Shown: piece after piece, positions 46,791 to 59,900 of the stretch
How the letters are laid out: the number at the start of each line of letters is the position of its first letter
Position numbering within the stretch: the stretch's first letter is position 1
Source of the DNA: Parasponia andersonii
Taxonomy: Eukaryota > Streptophyta > Magnoliopsida > Rosales > Cannabaceae
Length of the DNA stretch: 64,000 nucleotides
NCBI GenBank assembly: GCA_002914805.1
Contig: JXTB01000293.1
Location: 325,617 to 389,616 of the forward strand
Direction: 5' to 3'
Notes under the pieces: model-generated
Seen by the model: the letters and a program-made list of their open reading frames with translations, nothing else
Told to the model about the DNA's origin: nothing
The model's database searches: none
Position numbers and translations under genes: made by a program

Positions 46791-47090
46791 CAGATTTATA
46801 CGCAACAAATATATAAATACACACATACAATAAAAGATGGGAAATGGCAAAAGTGTCCTTGCATGTGTACGTGCAGTAGCTATCGTGGGCTCCAGTCTGG
46901 GAGGGCGATGTGGTGGGCCCATCCTCGTGGCCTTCACGTGCACCACCGGCCCAAGCCATGCCCCGTGGGCTCTCCTTGTCGCCCACCATAGCCCCAAACG
47001 TGTGGTCCATCCCCACTCAATCATCAAATGCCATGTTGTCCACTACGCACAGCCCACTATCAAGATAAAGATTGGTCAACAGTCATGATC
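46791..47090. promoter_or_regulatory. GC-rich, promoter-like patch without a recognised gene
   Basis: A sharp rise in GC in AT-rich DNA. It holds TGGGCCCA (46914-46921, a TCP/site II type motif), a G-box CACGTG (46935-46940) and ACGTGTGG (46998-47005). TATA-like sequences lie to its left in both readings: TATATAAATA near 46809-46818 on plus, and TATAAAT at about 46795-46801 on minus. Overlapping ORFs exist in several frames but none looks like a protein. It could be a displaced promoter or captured gene piece. Confidence 0.35.
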
Positions 47091-50000
47091 TACGCCCTGT
47101 TACGTCCTAAATTCTGGGTTATTATTGGATCCTAAAGTTTCAATAACACCATGATGATTAGTATTTATTTTCTTTTTGTGAATGGAAGAATAGGCCTTAA
47201 CTCGATCACATTTCTTGGCTATGGATATCTCAAAAGTTTTCGGTTTAAGTTTCAGTACCAATTGATGTTATAAATGAGTATTATGTTTCAGAAAAATAGT
47301 AATTTAATTTTGTAATTTGAATGAGCGAAGATGTTATTGAAATTGTAAAAAGGAAAAGAAGAAGTCAATGCTTGTGGGGTGTACTAAAAGATTAAAAGAA
47401 AAATGGGAAATTATCATTAATGATTAGGTATTTGTTAATCTTTTGGTGTACTGAACCTTACGTGTTTGAAATGTTAAATTAAATGTTCACATTGCATTAT
47501 TTTTTTTAATCAATCATGTCTTTGAAATACTAACACTTGCTAGTTCTTTCCTTACCCTGTAAGCTACCTACTCGGAGTTAATTGGGACAAGTTCAATTAT
47601 ACTAAGATTCTTGAGACTTGAAAGTATGAGTGTGAAGAGTGGTTTGAATTCTAGTTAGGAAATTTTATGTATAAATTTCATAAAAAAATCTTTTTTAAAA
47701 AATGAAAAATAAGTTATATTTAGAAGAAAAAAAAAACAAAATCATAACCAACGACATAATTACTTTAAATGCACTTGATTGAAAAAAAAAATTCTAACTT
47801 GTTTTAAATAAAAACTACATTTTAAAAAATCAAAAAAAAAAGTAAAAAGAAAATTAAATATTGTTTTATTTTGATGTTTGATTTTTTTTTTAAAAAAATT
47901 TTGATAAAAGGCAGTTTTAGGTTTCATTATTCTGTAGGGTAAATTGTATCATTTCCTTTTGCTTCCTTTTAACTTAGCTCTTTTAGGAGGGATATATTTG
48001 ATAGCTATTAAAAATATTTGGAAAAAATTGTTAAAGAAATGAAATATGAAAATTTAATTTGGCATTTCCAAAAATACAAGGGTTCATGTCAAAAAAATTA
48101 ACAAATACAAGTTCATTTAGGATAATCTAAATAAATTTGTAATTTAGGATGTAAATCGAGGGAAAGTGAAAATTGAAGAAATTAAATCTGTGTGTGTATG
48201 TGGGATGATAGTAATATATAAAAACAAAATCCACTATATTTAGTGTTTTGATGAAAAAATCTACATTTTTTATTTACATCAAATAAACATTCAATTTGTG
48301 TTTTGTTTTTTTTTTAAATCTTTTTTTATATAAATATATAAAAATCAAAAGTGGTCAAAATTGAAGTCTGGGTTTATAGAAAAAGATGTTTTTAACCCTT
48401 AAGACGTACATATATATGTATATATATATATATCTATGTATATGTATGTATAGACGTACTACAAGACTAAGAACTTGAAGAATGTTCATGGAAATATAAA
48501 TGTCTCATTTATAGAATTACCAATGACCTTGGGATTGCGCCATTATTCCTCAAGTTTATATTTATATTATTTATTTATTTATTTTGTTGAGTGCATAATC
48601 TAAAAATTTTCTTGATTATTTGTGAGAAATGATCTTTAATTTTTCTTGAGTATTTATGAGAAACGATATTTTTTTAACTTATTTAGTAAATGGCGTTTTC
48701 ATTTATTTATTTTTCTATATAGCTGTTCCTTTGGTAAATCAATTTCATGTATGGTATATCAATTCTTTCTTGTATCAGTATACCGATATATAAGTGTTTT
48801 GATACTAATATAATGTATAAAATACTGATATACTTCATTAAAAAAAAAACTCGGTCATTTTCAAATAGTATTTAAAAAATAAATATTTATTTTATTAAAT
48901 AAATTTACAAAATTTTGTTTGTTGTATATAGATACAAAATCCTCCGATCTATTATATATATCATAAATATTGAATTTCAGTTTGGTATTTGATTTTAGAT
49001 AACCAGTTCATAGATTTGAGGGATCATAATTTAGGTTTTTTTTTTGGTTCATAAATTGTAAGAGCCAAAGTTATAGTTAAAACTTCAAAAAGGTATATAT
49101 ACTTTGCTCTCCAAATATATATAGATATATATATATATATAGATGTATATGCATGTTAGGAAGTAGATAACTTATATTATCTGCTTAATTTTTCTGAAAT
49201 TCATTGAAATAAATTAGAGTTTTGGCATAAATTCTAAGATGTCATGTACTTGCATGTGCAATTTTGTTACAATCTCCAGTAGGTCTGTGGTTGATTTGAT
49301 TTTTACTCAGGTAGCTTTAATAGAAATAGTATTTTGATTGTTTTATGGTAAATGTGTAGATTAGAAAATTATTGTTTTATGGTAAATGTGTAGATTAGAA
49401 AATTGCATGCTAAGCATTTGATAAAATACCGGAAAGAAATGTGGTATTAATTTAGGTGTTAGCTATGGTCAATTTAGTATATATGTTTATATTTTTGACA
49501 AAATTAGTTTTGGTAAATACATATTTGGATCTGGTAGATCATAAAATAAACTTGGCATATCTTTTTTGTTTCTATGAAGAATGATTAGATTTGAGGTTTA
49601 ATTATATATATATATATATATTGACATAAGTTGGTTAATGGATGGTGCCTAACATTGAGGCTTATGAACTCTTGATTCATGTATGTGTATCTATATATGT
49701 ATATAGGTTTAATTTACTAGTTGTTGAATATATAATAGACATTTTGTGTACATATATATTCTCTGACTTTGAGAGATATTTGATCTCTGATTGAAGATGA
49801 CAATTAGCATTCTATGATTTACAAATGTGGAAGAGAAAAAAAATGAGCTTAAATCAAACTAGTATTTTAGAAATAATTGTATATTGTTTAAAAATGATTG
49901 CAGGTTTATATCAGAAATAATGTGCTAGGATCATATCAAATTTTGAGATTGAGATATATAAAATGTATGGAAAGTGAGAAAGATCTAAGTAAAGAAGTAA

Positions 50001-50690
50001 TGAGAAAGAGAGTTGTCCAAGCATTTCACTAGTAATAGAAGGGACTTATAGGTTTCTGCTAGGATATTGCCCTAGAATAGATGTGTTTATCTTTTGATTT
50101 AGACTTCAAATTTTGTTTTCGTAGATAGAAATGTAGTTCAGGTAGATATTACTAAGTCCTGGTAAGTATATATTTAATTCTAGTAGATAATATAGTGAAT
50201 ATGGCATATGGTTCATAAAAATATAAGTAACCAATACCTACTAATATTATGAAATAAAAATTAGTATATTTAAGCACAAGTTAGTAGATATAGTTAAGAG
50301 CTATGTATATAAATTCTGGTAGATATTCTGTCATTTGTCAACTGTATATTTATTAGAATTATTTCTTATAAAACTTATTTATGGTTCAAGATATTTTCAA
50401 TTAAGTATATGCATTTTTGTTGTAATATATTAAGTTAAGTGTTATTCAATGATTTTTTAAACTTTATATTTCATATACAGGGAAGTTTGTTTCAGAATGA
50501 TATTTACTATAGCAAGAAGTTTTTGAGATTTAGTACTTACTTTGTCAATTGTAACTATAATTCATGACATAGATAGAACTTGAGTGAGAATAATTTCCTC
50601 CACTTTTTCTTATAGATATTTTTGTTCCCTACTGAAAGTGTTGTGTATGTCAAGGTTTACCATTGCTTTTGATGGTGAAAGACAAAATTT
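47091..50690. other. AT-rich intergenic DNA with microsatellites
   Basis: No gene supported. It holds AT-type microsatellites near 48411-48432, 49127-49140 and 49606-49620, and a block at 47900-48110 related to 39700-39880. Between about 49290 and 50350 the phrase GGTAGAT (CTGGTAGAT, AGGTAGATATT and similar) recurs several times, a looser form of the motif pattern seen further right. Confidence 0.4.
49337..49403. repeat. Tandem duplication of 34 bp
   Basis: ATTGTTTTATGGTAAATGTG plus the next 14 bases occurs at 49337 and, unchanged, at 49371. Confidence 0.85.
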
Positions 50691-50719
50691 AGAGTGCTTA
50701 TTTACTTAGTCAATTGCAT

Positions 50720-53700
50720 AGTGGTTCATGAAATTTTTATAGTAGTTCATGATGTTTTCCTTGAGATTCATGAAATTTTCACAGTGATTCATTATTTTTT
50801 CAGATTAGTTCATGATTTTTTTCATCATCGATTTAATTTATATTTGATTAATACATTTATGTATTTCTTTCATAACCTTGCATATTTGGTTCATATATTT
50901 GTAAATTCTAGATAAAATAGACTACATTGTATTTCCAAACTACCCTCCCTTCATCTAACTCACCTTTTGAACTTTTGCATGGTTATTTTGTTGTATATTC
51001 GTCTGTTTAATAAATACTTGATTAAGTCACCATCATATATGCTTTAAACCTATATTAGGTTATTGAATCACATACCCATAACAGTTGTACCAGTTAAATT
51101 GTTTGATTTTTTTTCTATATATGAGAGTTCCTTTTGATTCATAAGTTTATGGTTTATAGGCATATTTCATAACTATATACCCATTAAAGCATTTGATAAA
51201 ATGTCTAAATGAAAATTTCCATCAATTTCAATGTTTGGTTTATAAGTTTATATATTTCGTTCATAAGTTTTTTTTTTTCTGTGTTATTTTCGGCATATAA
51301 ATGCTACTTTTTATTAAAAAAATTCTAGTATATATTGGTACTTAGAGATTGCAACTGATTCATTTCAAGATAGTTCATGGTGTATTTTCTTTATTTACGA
51401 CCAGCAAATTATACTATAAATCTATCTTGATGTAGATTTTAGATTCATTATTATTTAGGTTCATTATGTAGCTGTGTAATTGAATTGATTTTCTTGTTTA
51501 TAAAACATTCTGTTTGATTCATGAATTTTTGTCTTCATTTAACGAATTTATATATTCAGGAATTATTGTCGTACTTTTAATTATTGTTTCGTATATAAAC
51601 TTGGTTATTTGGTATATGAATTTAGGTATCTATTTGGTTCATAACTTTTGCATATTGATTTATGTTTCTTTTCAGTATCTGTTTAATTTGTGCTTGGTTA
51701 ATATAATTATGTGTTTCATTCATAACCTTGTATGCTTGGTTCATATTTTTGCTGATTTTCAATTAAAATGGAGTATATTGTATCAGAAATTGAGTGAGGA
51801 GAACCAAGAAAATCCAAATAAATTACTCCAAGATATATATACTGCAACTCATCCATGATAAAATAAGTGTACAACAGCAGAGCAATTCAAGAAAACATAC
51901 TTTAGACATTTCATCAATGTGAGAGGAATAAGTACTATCCCACAACTTGTTTACCTTTTACTTTTGAGATCGATACCATGCCTCAATAATGATGAAGCAT
52001 AGTTCAAGATTAATGGACTCAAATGTGTATTTGATCCAAAAGAGTATACAATAATAGACTTAAAAAAACATAATCTACAAGGTATAGGAGATTTTAAAAA
52101 AAATTTCTCCCTTTAAAAAAAGTAAAGAAGTAAGAGATTAGAGAAAAATTTCAATCATATGGTAGGAAGAACAATGAGATGATGATAAAGCTTTGCAAGT
52201 TATACATACTTTCTAATTTCTTGATTGAAGACCAAGAAGAACTGATCAAAACAGAATATATTAGTGTGGTAGACATAGATTGGATGTGGGAGGACTACTA
52301 TTGGGAAAGAATCTCATTTAAAAAAACAATAGAGTACATCAAGTCGACAGCTAGCAAGCACCATCTCTCTCAGCACCCCATATATGAGTGTCCAGTTGCT
52401 TTTTAAATTTGGAGTTATGAGATTCTAGTGAACATGGGTATTTAAGTCGAGTCAAGAGGATATTTGTATCCAAGAATCACAAATTGGGATTCAATCAAAT
52501 AACCCAACTTTGACGAACTGTCTGAAAATGTTTTCCAAGACCTTGATGTAAATAATGGATTCATGATTTTTATATAGTGGCTGATGTTTTTTTTTTTTCG
52601 TTTTATTATTCAGGTTTATGTTTCTATTTCTAAGTAGTTCATGATTTTTTTATGATCTTAACTATTTCCTTGCTTGAGATTAAACTATTTTCAGGACCCT
52701 ACTGTAAGTAAATGGTTAAACTATTTCTTGCTTGAGATTAAACTATTTCCAGGACCCTAATGTAATTAAATGGTTCATGTTATCATGAATTTTAAACTGA
52801 TTCATAATATTTTTATACTTTTTGGATTGAAATACTAGTAGTTGATAATATTAATATACCAATACATGAGAATTATATAATGGTTCATAGGTTTCTGTTA
52901 TTGGAATATAGATTTTACGATTGTGATTAAAATGAATATACTAGTTCGTAGTTTTTTTTTTTCTTATTGGTGTAGTTCACTTTAAGAGATTTATTTGATT
53001 ATTTCAAGCTACCTAGCTTGAAATATTCTATACTCCTAATGAGCTAAAAAATGAGTATATGATAGAATTTAGAGAAGAGGAAAATTTTATAGAAGAAGAA
53101 CATGACGAATTATCTTCTACCGAAGTAATACCAAAGCATCTTCAGCTACAGAACATAATCGGGCAGAACAGGTAGATCATTAAGGAAAATAAAGAAATGA
53201 AAAAGCAGATTGACTTGCTAGAGAGAATGGTTGCTGAGATATATTCAAAGCTTTTCCTTGAACAAAATGCACCTGGTCCAAATAATGCAGCAGTAGCAAC
53301 AGACAAAGGAACGCATGAGACTGCTGAGAATGAGAAAGTTGCTGACGAAGGAGCTGAGCACGAGGATACAGATGCATAATAGGACTATAGTGTAGTTCGG
53401 GTAAATAATCAAAACCTTTGTTTGCTTCATTACTTTCATGTCTTGGTTCATTTAATGAATGAATTTTTTTATTGTGAAGAGGTCATTTAGGAGCTTAATA
53501 TTGATAAAATACAAGCAGAAGAACAATAAAATAATGACATACATGAAAAGGTAGTTTCTTAATATCTCAACATGGTTCATGATATTTGTACTTTGTTCAT
53601 GAAATTATGCATATAGTACATGACATTATATATATGGTTCATTACTGTATCTTTATGCTTGTTTATAAATGTGCAGAACTTAGGAGCAGTAGCAGTGAGC

Positions 53701-54730
53701 TAGCTAAAAAGAATGACAAAAGAAAAGCTATTATGGTATATGAGGTACATACAATATAGTTAAATGAATTTTTATTTTGGTTAACATTATATTCAAAGCT
53801 AAAATATTTTTGTTATATTTAAGGTTGGGGAGAAAAACACAATAAATGAAAAGGATGATACAACCAACCAAGAAAAGGAGAAAGAAGACAAAAACAAAGA
53901 ATAAAAACAGAAGTATCAAGATAAGGTATCCAGAATTATTAACAGGTTTTAATTATACTTGGTTCATGATTCCTGTTTGGCTCATAGAATTACTAACTTA
54001 GTATATGTGATAATGTACTAAGAAGAAAATTCATTTTATTTGGCATAACGTATTATAATTAGAAAACTAAGTTTATATATAAATAACCATCAAATTTGAA
54101 TATGCAGGTATTGGACAGTGGTAATGATAGTAGTAGCAAAATCACAGAGTCATATACTGCAAAAACATACTAAGGAGAGAAAAACCTGGATGTAAAATCA
54201 GTATATTAATCAAACATTTATACTATAAATATTTAGATACATAGTATTTTGTAATTCTAACTTAACTAAATTCAGTTTCATCAGTGAAATATGTTTGGTT
54301 CATAACATTTTCAAAATGGTACATAGCTTTTTTATATGTGGTGCATCAATTTGAATTTTAATAAATATGGCACAAGATTTTAAAAGGCAATAGTCGTTGG
54401 TGCAGTAATTTTTATATTTTAATGTTATGTAACTAGTTTTGATCCTTGGTTTATTTGTATAATTATGAACTTAAAAGTAATTTAAAATTTTCCAATGAGT
54501 TATGCCTAGTTCATTACTTTTCTTGTCTGGTACGTAGGTTTTTAATCTTGGTACATGTAATAAAATATGATGAACCTCAACCCAAAGTAAATAAGGATAA
54601 AAACTGGTTCATGACTCTTTCTATTTGGTTTATAAAATATTTAACTTGATATATGTGATAATGTACTGAGTAAAAAATTGATTTTGTTTGACATTATGTA
54701 TTATAGTATGTGCTCACTTGGTTCATCATA
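50720..54730. repeat. Interspersed GTTCATGA-like motif array
   Basis: The phrase (T)GGTTCATGA/GATTCATAA followed by a T-rich run recurs about 25 times over 4 kb. It is densest at 50723-50825, where copies sit about 20-25 bases apart, and recurs in the gaps between the coding remnants of the DUF1985-type gene (for example 51636, 52634, 52774, 53573, 53963, 54296, 54607, 54719). It does not occur within those remnants. All copies point the same way. Confidence 0.6.
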
Positions 54731-55008
54731 CTAGTTTAAATAACCAGGTCAATGAAGAAAAGATTGAACAAGCAGCAACACAAGTAGCAGAGAAGAAAAA
54801 AGATAGTAAAAAAACCTAAAGTAAAGGTAAATATTCTTCATTACTTATATACTAAATATAAGAACTGATTTCATTTTACAGGAGACTGCTAAGACCAAAA
54901 TAATTACTTCTGGACCTAGAAAGTCTCCATAAACAACCAAGGAACAAGCCAAAGGGGAACAAGTAGCTGCTGAACCAAAACAGAAAAGAACAAAAGCACT
55001 AGCAAAGA
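51940..55008 (+). pseudogene. DUF1985-type gene (Ulp1-protease family architecture), decayed
   Basis: A first remnant (about 51990-52545) reads KINGLKCVFDPKEYTIIDL, then LYILSNFLIEDQEELIKTEY, WERISFKKTIEYIKSTASKH, stop, IWSYEILVNMGI and YLYPRITNWDSI. This order matches DUF1985, a plant domain usually found N-terminal to Ulp1-like peptidases, often inside MULE transposons. Further coding-like blocks are 53010-53379 (IFYTPNELKNEYMIEFREEE, a coiled-coil-like KEMKKQIDLLERMV, acidic end), 53650-53930, and 54890-55008 (Lys-rich). T-rich, intron-like gaps separate them. No peptidase catalytic part is found. The right end is cut by the Athila sequence at 55009. Confidence 0.6.
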
Positions 55009-55304
55009 TTTTCAATGAATGAATGCAATGTTTCTTCAAAATCTTTCCTAAGAGGAGGTATATAAGGTGCATAACCTTTAGGATTATAAAAATTTTGTTG
55101 TGCATGAAATGATGGTTGTGAAGATTGTGCATGAAATGATGGTTGTGAAGATTGTGCATGATTATCATTCCATCCAACTAAAATTTGGGTGATTTCTCTA
55201 ACTGAGATTATATGTTTGAGAATATGGATTAGTTGCTATGACTTCATTAATTCGAATTAGTCAAGTTTTTAGGGCCTTTCTTATCCTTGATTACGATATC
55301 AAAC

Positions 55305-55322
55305 TCCCCGGTAATGGCACTA
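55305..55322 (-). promoter_or_regulatory. Primer-binding site of the inverted Athila copy (tRNA-Asp type)
   Basis: The minus strand reads TAGTGCCATTACCGGGGA. It differs from TGGCGCCGTTGCCGGGGA, the tRNA-Asp-type site used by Athila elements, only by G-to-A or C-to-T changes at four places. It shows that the left arm is the start of a minus-strand copy whose LTR should lie to the right. Confidence 0.7.
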
Positions 55323-56223
55323 GAAACTTGACTGATTCAAATTAATGAAGTCTTTTCCTAAGTGTAGGAGTGTCAAAGTAATAAATTACTCGGTGAGATC
55401 GAGGTCAATCAACAGGAAGATTAGTGAATAATACAAGACCATAACACATATATTATAAGAATAAATGATGGAAAAAAGTATTTTGTAGGATGATTGTGAC
55501 AATATGAAACAAAGTGACAGAAAAATAGCGATATGAAGTTGCAGAATTAAACAATTGCTAAGATTAAGGGATCCACTCTTAGGTATATCAAATAAGTATA
55601 ACCTAAGCTCTTTTATTACTCAATTAGAATCCACACCCAACGGAAGTTCCAATCAGAAGATTAATCATTAAAAGTCCATTATTAGTTATTTATGTGATTA
55701 GATTAGTTTTCTTAATTACCTTTTTTGATAACACCAACACTTGCAAATATGGTCAAGCATTCATAGTATCACCTTATGTCCACAACAAATCAAAATCCCT
55801 TCCTAACACAACCGGTACAAAAGGAATTAAGTATTTGTTGTACCAAAGGTTAACTATAATGAATCAAGACTCACCACTTAACAAGGAGGGTATTACGATT
55901 GATTAAAAAAATTAAGTAGCATATGTATAACAGTAATTAAAAGATATAAACAATGAAATCCACCTAGAGTTTAGATTATACCTATCTTTTCCCCAAGAGA
56001 TTCACCTTTTCACCTTAGCAACATGTAAGATTAAGTAAACATGATGAAGAAGAACAACAAGTTTGAACACAATATGAATAGAACTTTAAACACATAACTC
56101 GTACTATTTTTAAGGCAAAGCAAGATTACAATAACATGAATGATAAGAGGAGAATAAAAGAGAGTGATCTTGTTCTCAAATATGAATAAAGTCATAGCAA
56201 CTAATTCATATATGCTGCCATAA
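55323..56223 (-). other. Spacer between the Athila arms, probably LTR or leader sequence
   Basis: It lies on the LTR side of the minus-strand primer-binding site, so 5' LTR sequence of the inverted copy is expected here. I cannot mark its far end. No gene supported. Confidence 0.35.
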
Positions 56224-56937
56224 TAACTAATCCATACTCTCAAACATATAATTCCAGTTGGAGAAATCACCCAACTTTTAGTTGGAGGAATGATAATCAT
56301 GCACAATCTTCACAACCACTCTTTCATGAACAGCAAAATTTTCAAAATCCTCAAGGTTATGCATCTTACACACCTCCTCCTAGGAAAAATTTTGAAGAAA
56401 TATTGCATTCATTCATTGAAAAGCAAGAGTCTATCAATACTCAAAATGCCCAAACTATGGTGGATTTGAAAGATACTCTTGCAAAATTTGCATCTGCTCT
56501 CCAAATTCAAGAGAAAGGTAGGTTTCCCTCTCAACCACAGTAAAAGCCTAAGGGACAATTCAATTTACATGCAAGATCCTCTGAAGGCCAACCCATGGAT
56601 CAAGTCAAATCAATCATAACTCTTCGTAGTGGTAACATTGTTGAAAAACCTATTCTTGAACCTTATGAGAAAGAGGATGAATCAAATTCCAAGGGTAAAG
56701 AAGAGGTTAAACCTATACCCTTTGAAGAAAAGATTGAATCCGCTCATACTCTCCCATTTCCTCATGCTTTGAATAATTCAAGGAAAGTGAATCACAATCC
56801 TAAAATTTTTGAAATCTTCAAACAGGTAAAGATCAATATCCCTTTATTGGATGCTATTAAACATGTACCATCTTATATTAAATTCTTGAAGGACTTGTGT
56901 ACTGTAAAAAGAAAACTGAATGTGTAAAAAAGAGCTT
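56224..56937 (+). pseudogene. gag 3' portion of Athila-type element
   Basis: It begins inside gag, with the N-terminal capsid part missing. Readable parts are RNDNHAQSSQPLFHEQQNFQ, MVDLKDTLAKFASALQIQEK and, from 56595, an open piece with SIITLRSGNIVEKPI and KINIPLLDAIKHVPSYIKFL ending KRKLNV. The ITLRSG and IPLLDAI..VP.YAKFLKDLC blocks mark Athila/Calypso-type Gag-protease linkers. A stop at 56925-56927 precedes the protease. Confidence 0.8.
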
Positions 56938-59900
56938 TTCTAGCCGAACAAGTAAGTTCAATACTTCAAAACAATAATAGTTTGAAATATAAAGACCCTG
57001 GTTATCCTACAATTTCATGTGTTATTGGTGAACAAAAAATTGGACAAGCATAACTTGATCTTAGAGCTAGTGTGAATTTACTTCCATATTCAATTTATCA
57101 AAAACTCAATCTAGGTGAGTTAAAATCAACTTCTGTCACTCTTTTGCTTGCCGATAGATCAGTTAAAGTCCTAAAAGGAATAATGGAAGATGTGTTAGTT
57201 CAAGTTGATAAATTTATATATCCTGTGGATTTTATTGTCTTGGATACACGACCTATTGAGATAAGTAATCCAATTCCTGTCATTTTTGGATGACCATTTC
57301 TAGCAACTTCTAATGCTTTGATTAATTGTAGGAATGGAGTGATGAAGCTTTTATTTGGGAACATGACACTTGAACTTAATGTTTTCAATTTGTGTAAGCA
57401 ACCACATGAAGAAGATAAAAATGAGGAGGCTAACGTGATTAAAACTATCTTAAGAAATTATGTTCAAATAGAGAGTAATTTAGATCTATTGGAAGTTTGT
57501 TTAGTTAATTCATTTGAATCAAGTATGCATTTGGATCATGATATCTCTAATATATATTCTTTACTTAACTATTCTCAAAGAATGGAAAACAAATGATGGA
57601 GGCCAAGATTCGAACAATTACCGTCACGTTCCAGTATAACAATACCTTCAAGCATTGAATCACCCTAGCTTAAGTTAAAACTATTGCCAGGCGATCTCAA
57701 ATACTCCTTTTTAGGGGAAGATGAGCTTCCAAACTCGATGAACACCAAGAAGGTAAGTTGTTACAAACTTTAAAAATGCATAAATCTACTTTAGGATGGA
57801 CCATAGCAAACATAAAGGGAATAAGTCCTTTGATTTATACACATAAGAGTTTTTTAGAGGAAAATAGCAAACCCACAAGAGAAATGCAAAGAAGGCTTAA
57901 TCTTAATATGAAAGAAGTAGTGAGAAATGAAGTCATTAAGCTCCTAGATAATTGAATTATTTATCCTCTTTCTGACAATAAATGGGTAAGTCCTACCCAA
58001 ATTGTACCTAAGAAATCCGAAGTTACTGTGGTCAAAAATGAAAATAATGAATTAATTCTAATTAGGACTGTTACTGGTTGGCGTGTGTGTATTGACTATA
58101 GGAAACTCAATTCAATGACTAGGAAAGACCATTTTCTTTTATCTTTTATGGATCAAATCCTTGAAAGAGTTGCAAGACATGAATTTTATTGTTTCCAAGA
58201 TGGGTATTCAGGGTACAATCAAATTGAAATAGCACTTGAAGATCAAGAGAAAACCACTTTTACATGTCCATTTAGTATATTTGCTTATCATAGGATGCCT
58301 TTTGGATTTTGTAATATACCAGTCACATTTCAAAGATGCATGCTTAGCATATTTAGTGATATGGTTGAAAGTTCTTTTGAAATTTTCATGGATGGTTTCT
58401 TTGTTTTTGGTGATTGTTTGATGATTGTCTAATGAACTTGGAGAAAGACTTGAAAAGGTATGAAAAAAAGAATCTTGTACTTAGTTGAGAAAAATGTCAT
58501 TTCGTGATAACAAATGGGATTGTTCTTAGCCATATTATTTCATCAAAAGGAATTGAGGTAGACAAGTCAAAAATTGAATTAATTTCCAACTTGCCTACAC
58601 CAACGTGTGTAAGAGATGTTAGATCATTCCTAGGACATGATAGCTTTTATAGGAGGTTTATCGAAGATTTCAGTATAATATCTAAACCATTGTGTAATCT
58701 CTTATCTAAAGACAATGTTTTTGAATGGACTAAAGAATGTGAAGAAGCATTTATAAAGCTTAAACAATTGCTCACCTCTATTCCTATCATTCAACCACCC
58801 GATTGGTCTCTTTCTTTTGAAATAATATCTGATGCAAGTGACTATGCTGATGGTGCTATTTTGGGATAACGAAAAGATGGTAAGCCACATGTGATTTATT
58901 ATGCAAGTAAGATTTTAAATGATGCTCAAATAAATTATTCAACCACCAAAAAAGAATTACTTGCAGTAGTATTTACTTTAGAAAAATTTCATTCTTATCT
59001 TGTTGGCTCACCAATAATTGTCTTTAGTGATCATGCAGCACTGAAATATATACTCTCTAAGAAGGATTCCAAGCCAAGATTGATACGGTGGATCTTATTA
59101 CTTCAGGAGTTTGACATCGCAATCAAAGATAAGAAAGGAGCTGAAAATGTCGTCGCTGACCACCTATCAAGGCTAACAACAGAGTCATCTTTTAGGACCA
59201 CACTTATCAATGATTATTTTCCTGATGAATCTTTATTCTCTGCCACTTCAATATCTTGGTTTGCTAACATTGTCAACTTTCTTGCAACAGGAGCTATGCC
59301 ATATGAATGGAGTAGTCAATACAAAGAGAAGTTTTTAAGTGAAGTGAAGAACTTTTATTGGGATGACCCTTATCTGTTCAAGTACTTTCCTGATCAAATC
59401 TTTCAAAGATGCATATTAGATAATGAGGTAAATAGTGTCATAAACTTTTGTCTTATATAAGCATGAGGAGGTCACTTTTCGTCAAAAATAATAGCTGCAA
59501 AAATCTTGCAGTGTGGATTTTATTGGCCAACTTTATTCAAAGAAACTCATGTTTTTTGCAAATCTTGTGAAAATTGTCAAAAATTAGGATCAATTTCAAA
59601 ATGTTACATGATGCCTTGAAATCCTATTTTGGTGATTAAAATCTTTGACTGTAAGGGTATAGACTTTATGGGACCTTTTCCACTATCATTTGGTTTTGTA
59701 TACATTCTAGTAGCCGTTGATTATGTGTCAAAATAGGTAGAGGGAATTCTAAGTCGAAATAATGACCATAAAATAGTGATTAAATTTTTGAAAGAAAATA
59801 TTTTGAGTCGATTTGGAATTCCTTAAGCCATAATAAGTGACGGGGGAACACATTTTTGTAATAAGCCATTTGAGTCATTAATGAAGAAATATGGAATCAC

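Larger units (their letters stand above)
55009..56421. repeat. Inverted repeat at the start of the Athila element
   Basis: Left arm 55009-55234 (minus orientation) and right arm 56224-56421 (plus) both encode the same gag segment (HAQSSQP..., ...PPRKNFEEILHSFIEK). The left arm also holds a 27-base tandem repeat (HAQSSQPSF twice). About 990 bases lie between the arms. Two Athila copies head to head, or a rearranged single copy, would explain it. Confidence 0.75.

Noticed and set aside
46900-47000. Possible microRNA precursor in the GC-rich patch
   Set aside because: Only short pairings such as TGGGCCCA are found; no long hairpin and no known plant microRNA sequence is seen.
46741-47088. Overlapping ORFs of 69-91 codons in four frames in the GC-rich patch
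   Set aside because: Open in both strands because of base composition; no domain, no consistent reading and no splice context.
51514-51858. Hydrophobic ORF of 114 codons (Ile/Phe/Tyr-rich), and the like at 50694-50915
   Set aside because: They are translations of the T-rich GTTCATGA-like motif array rather than membrane proteins.
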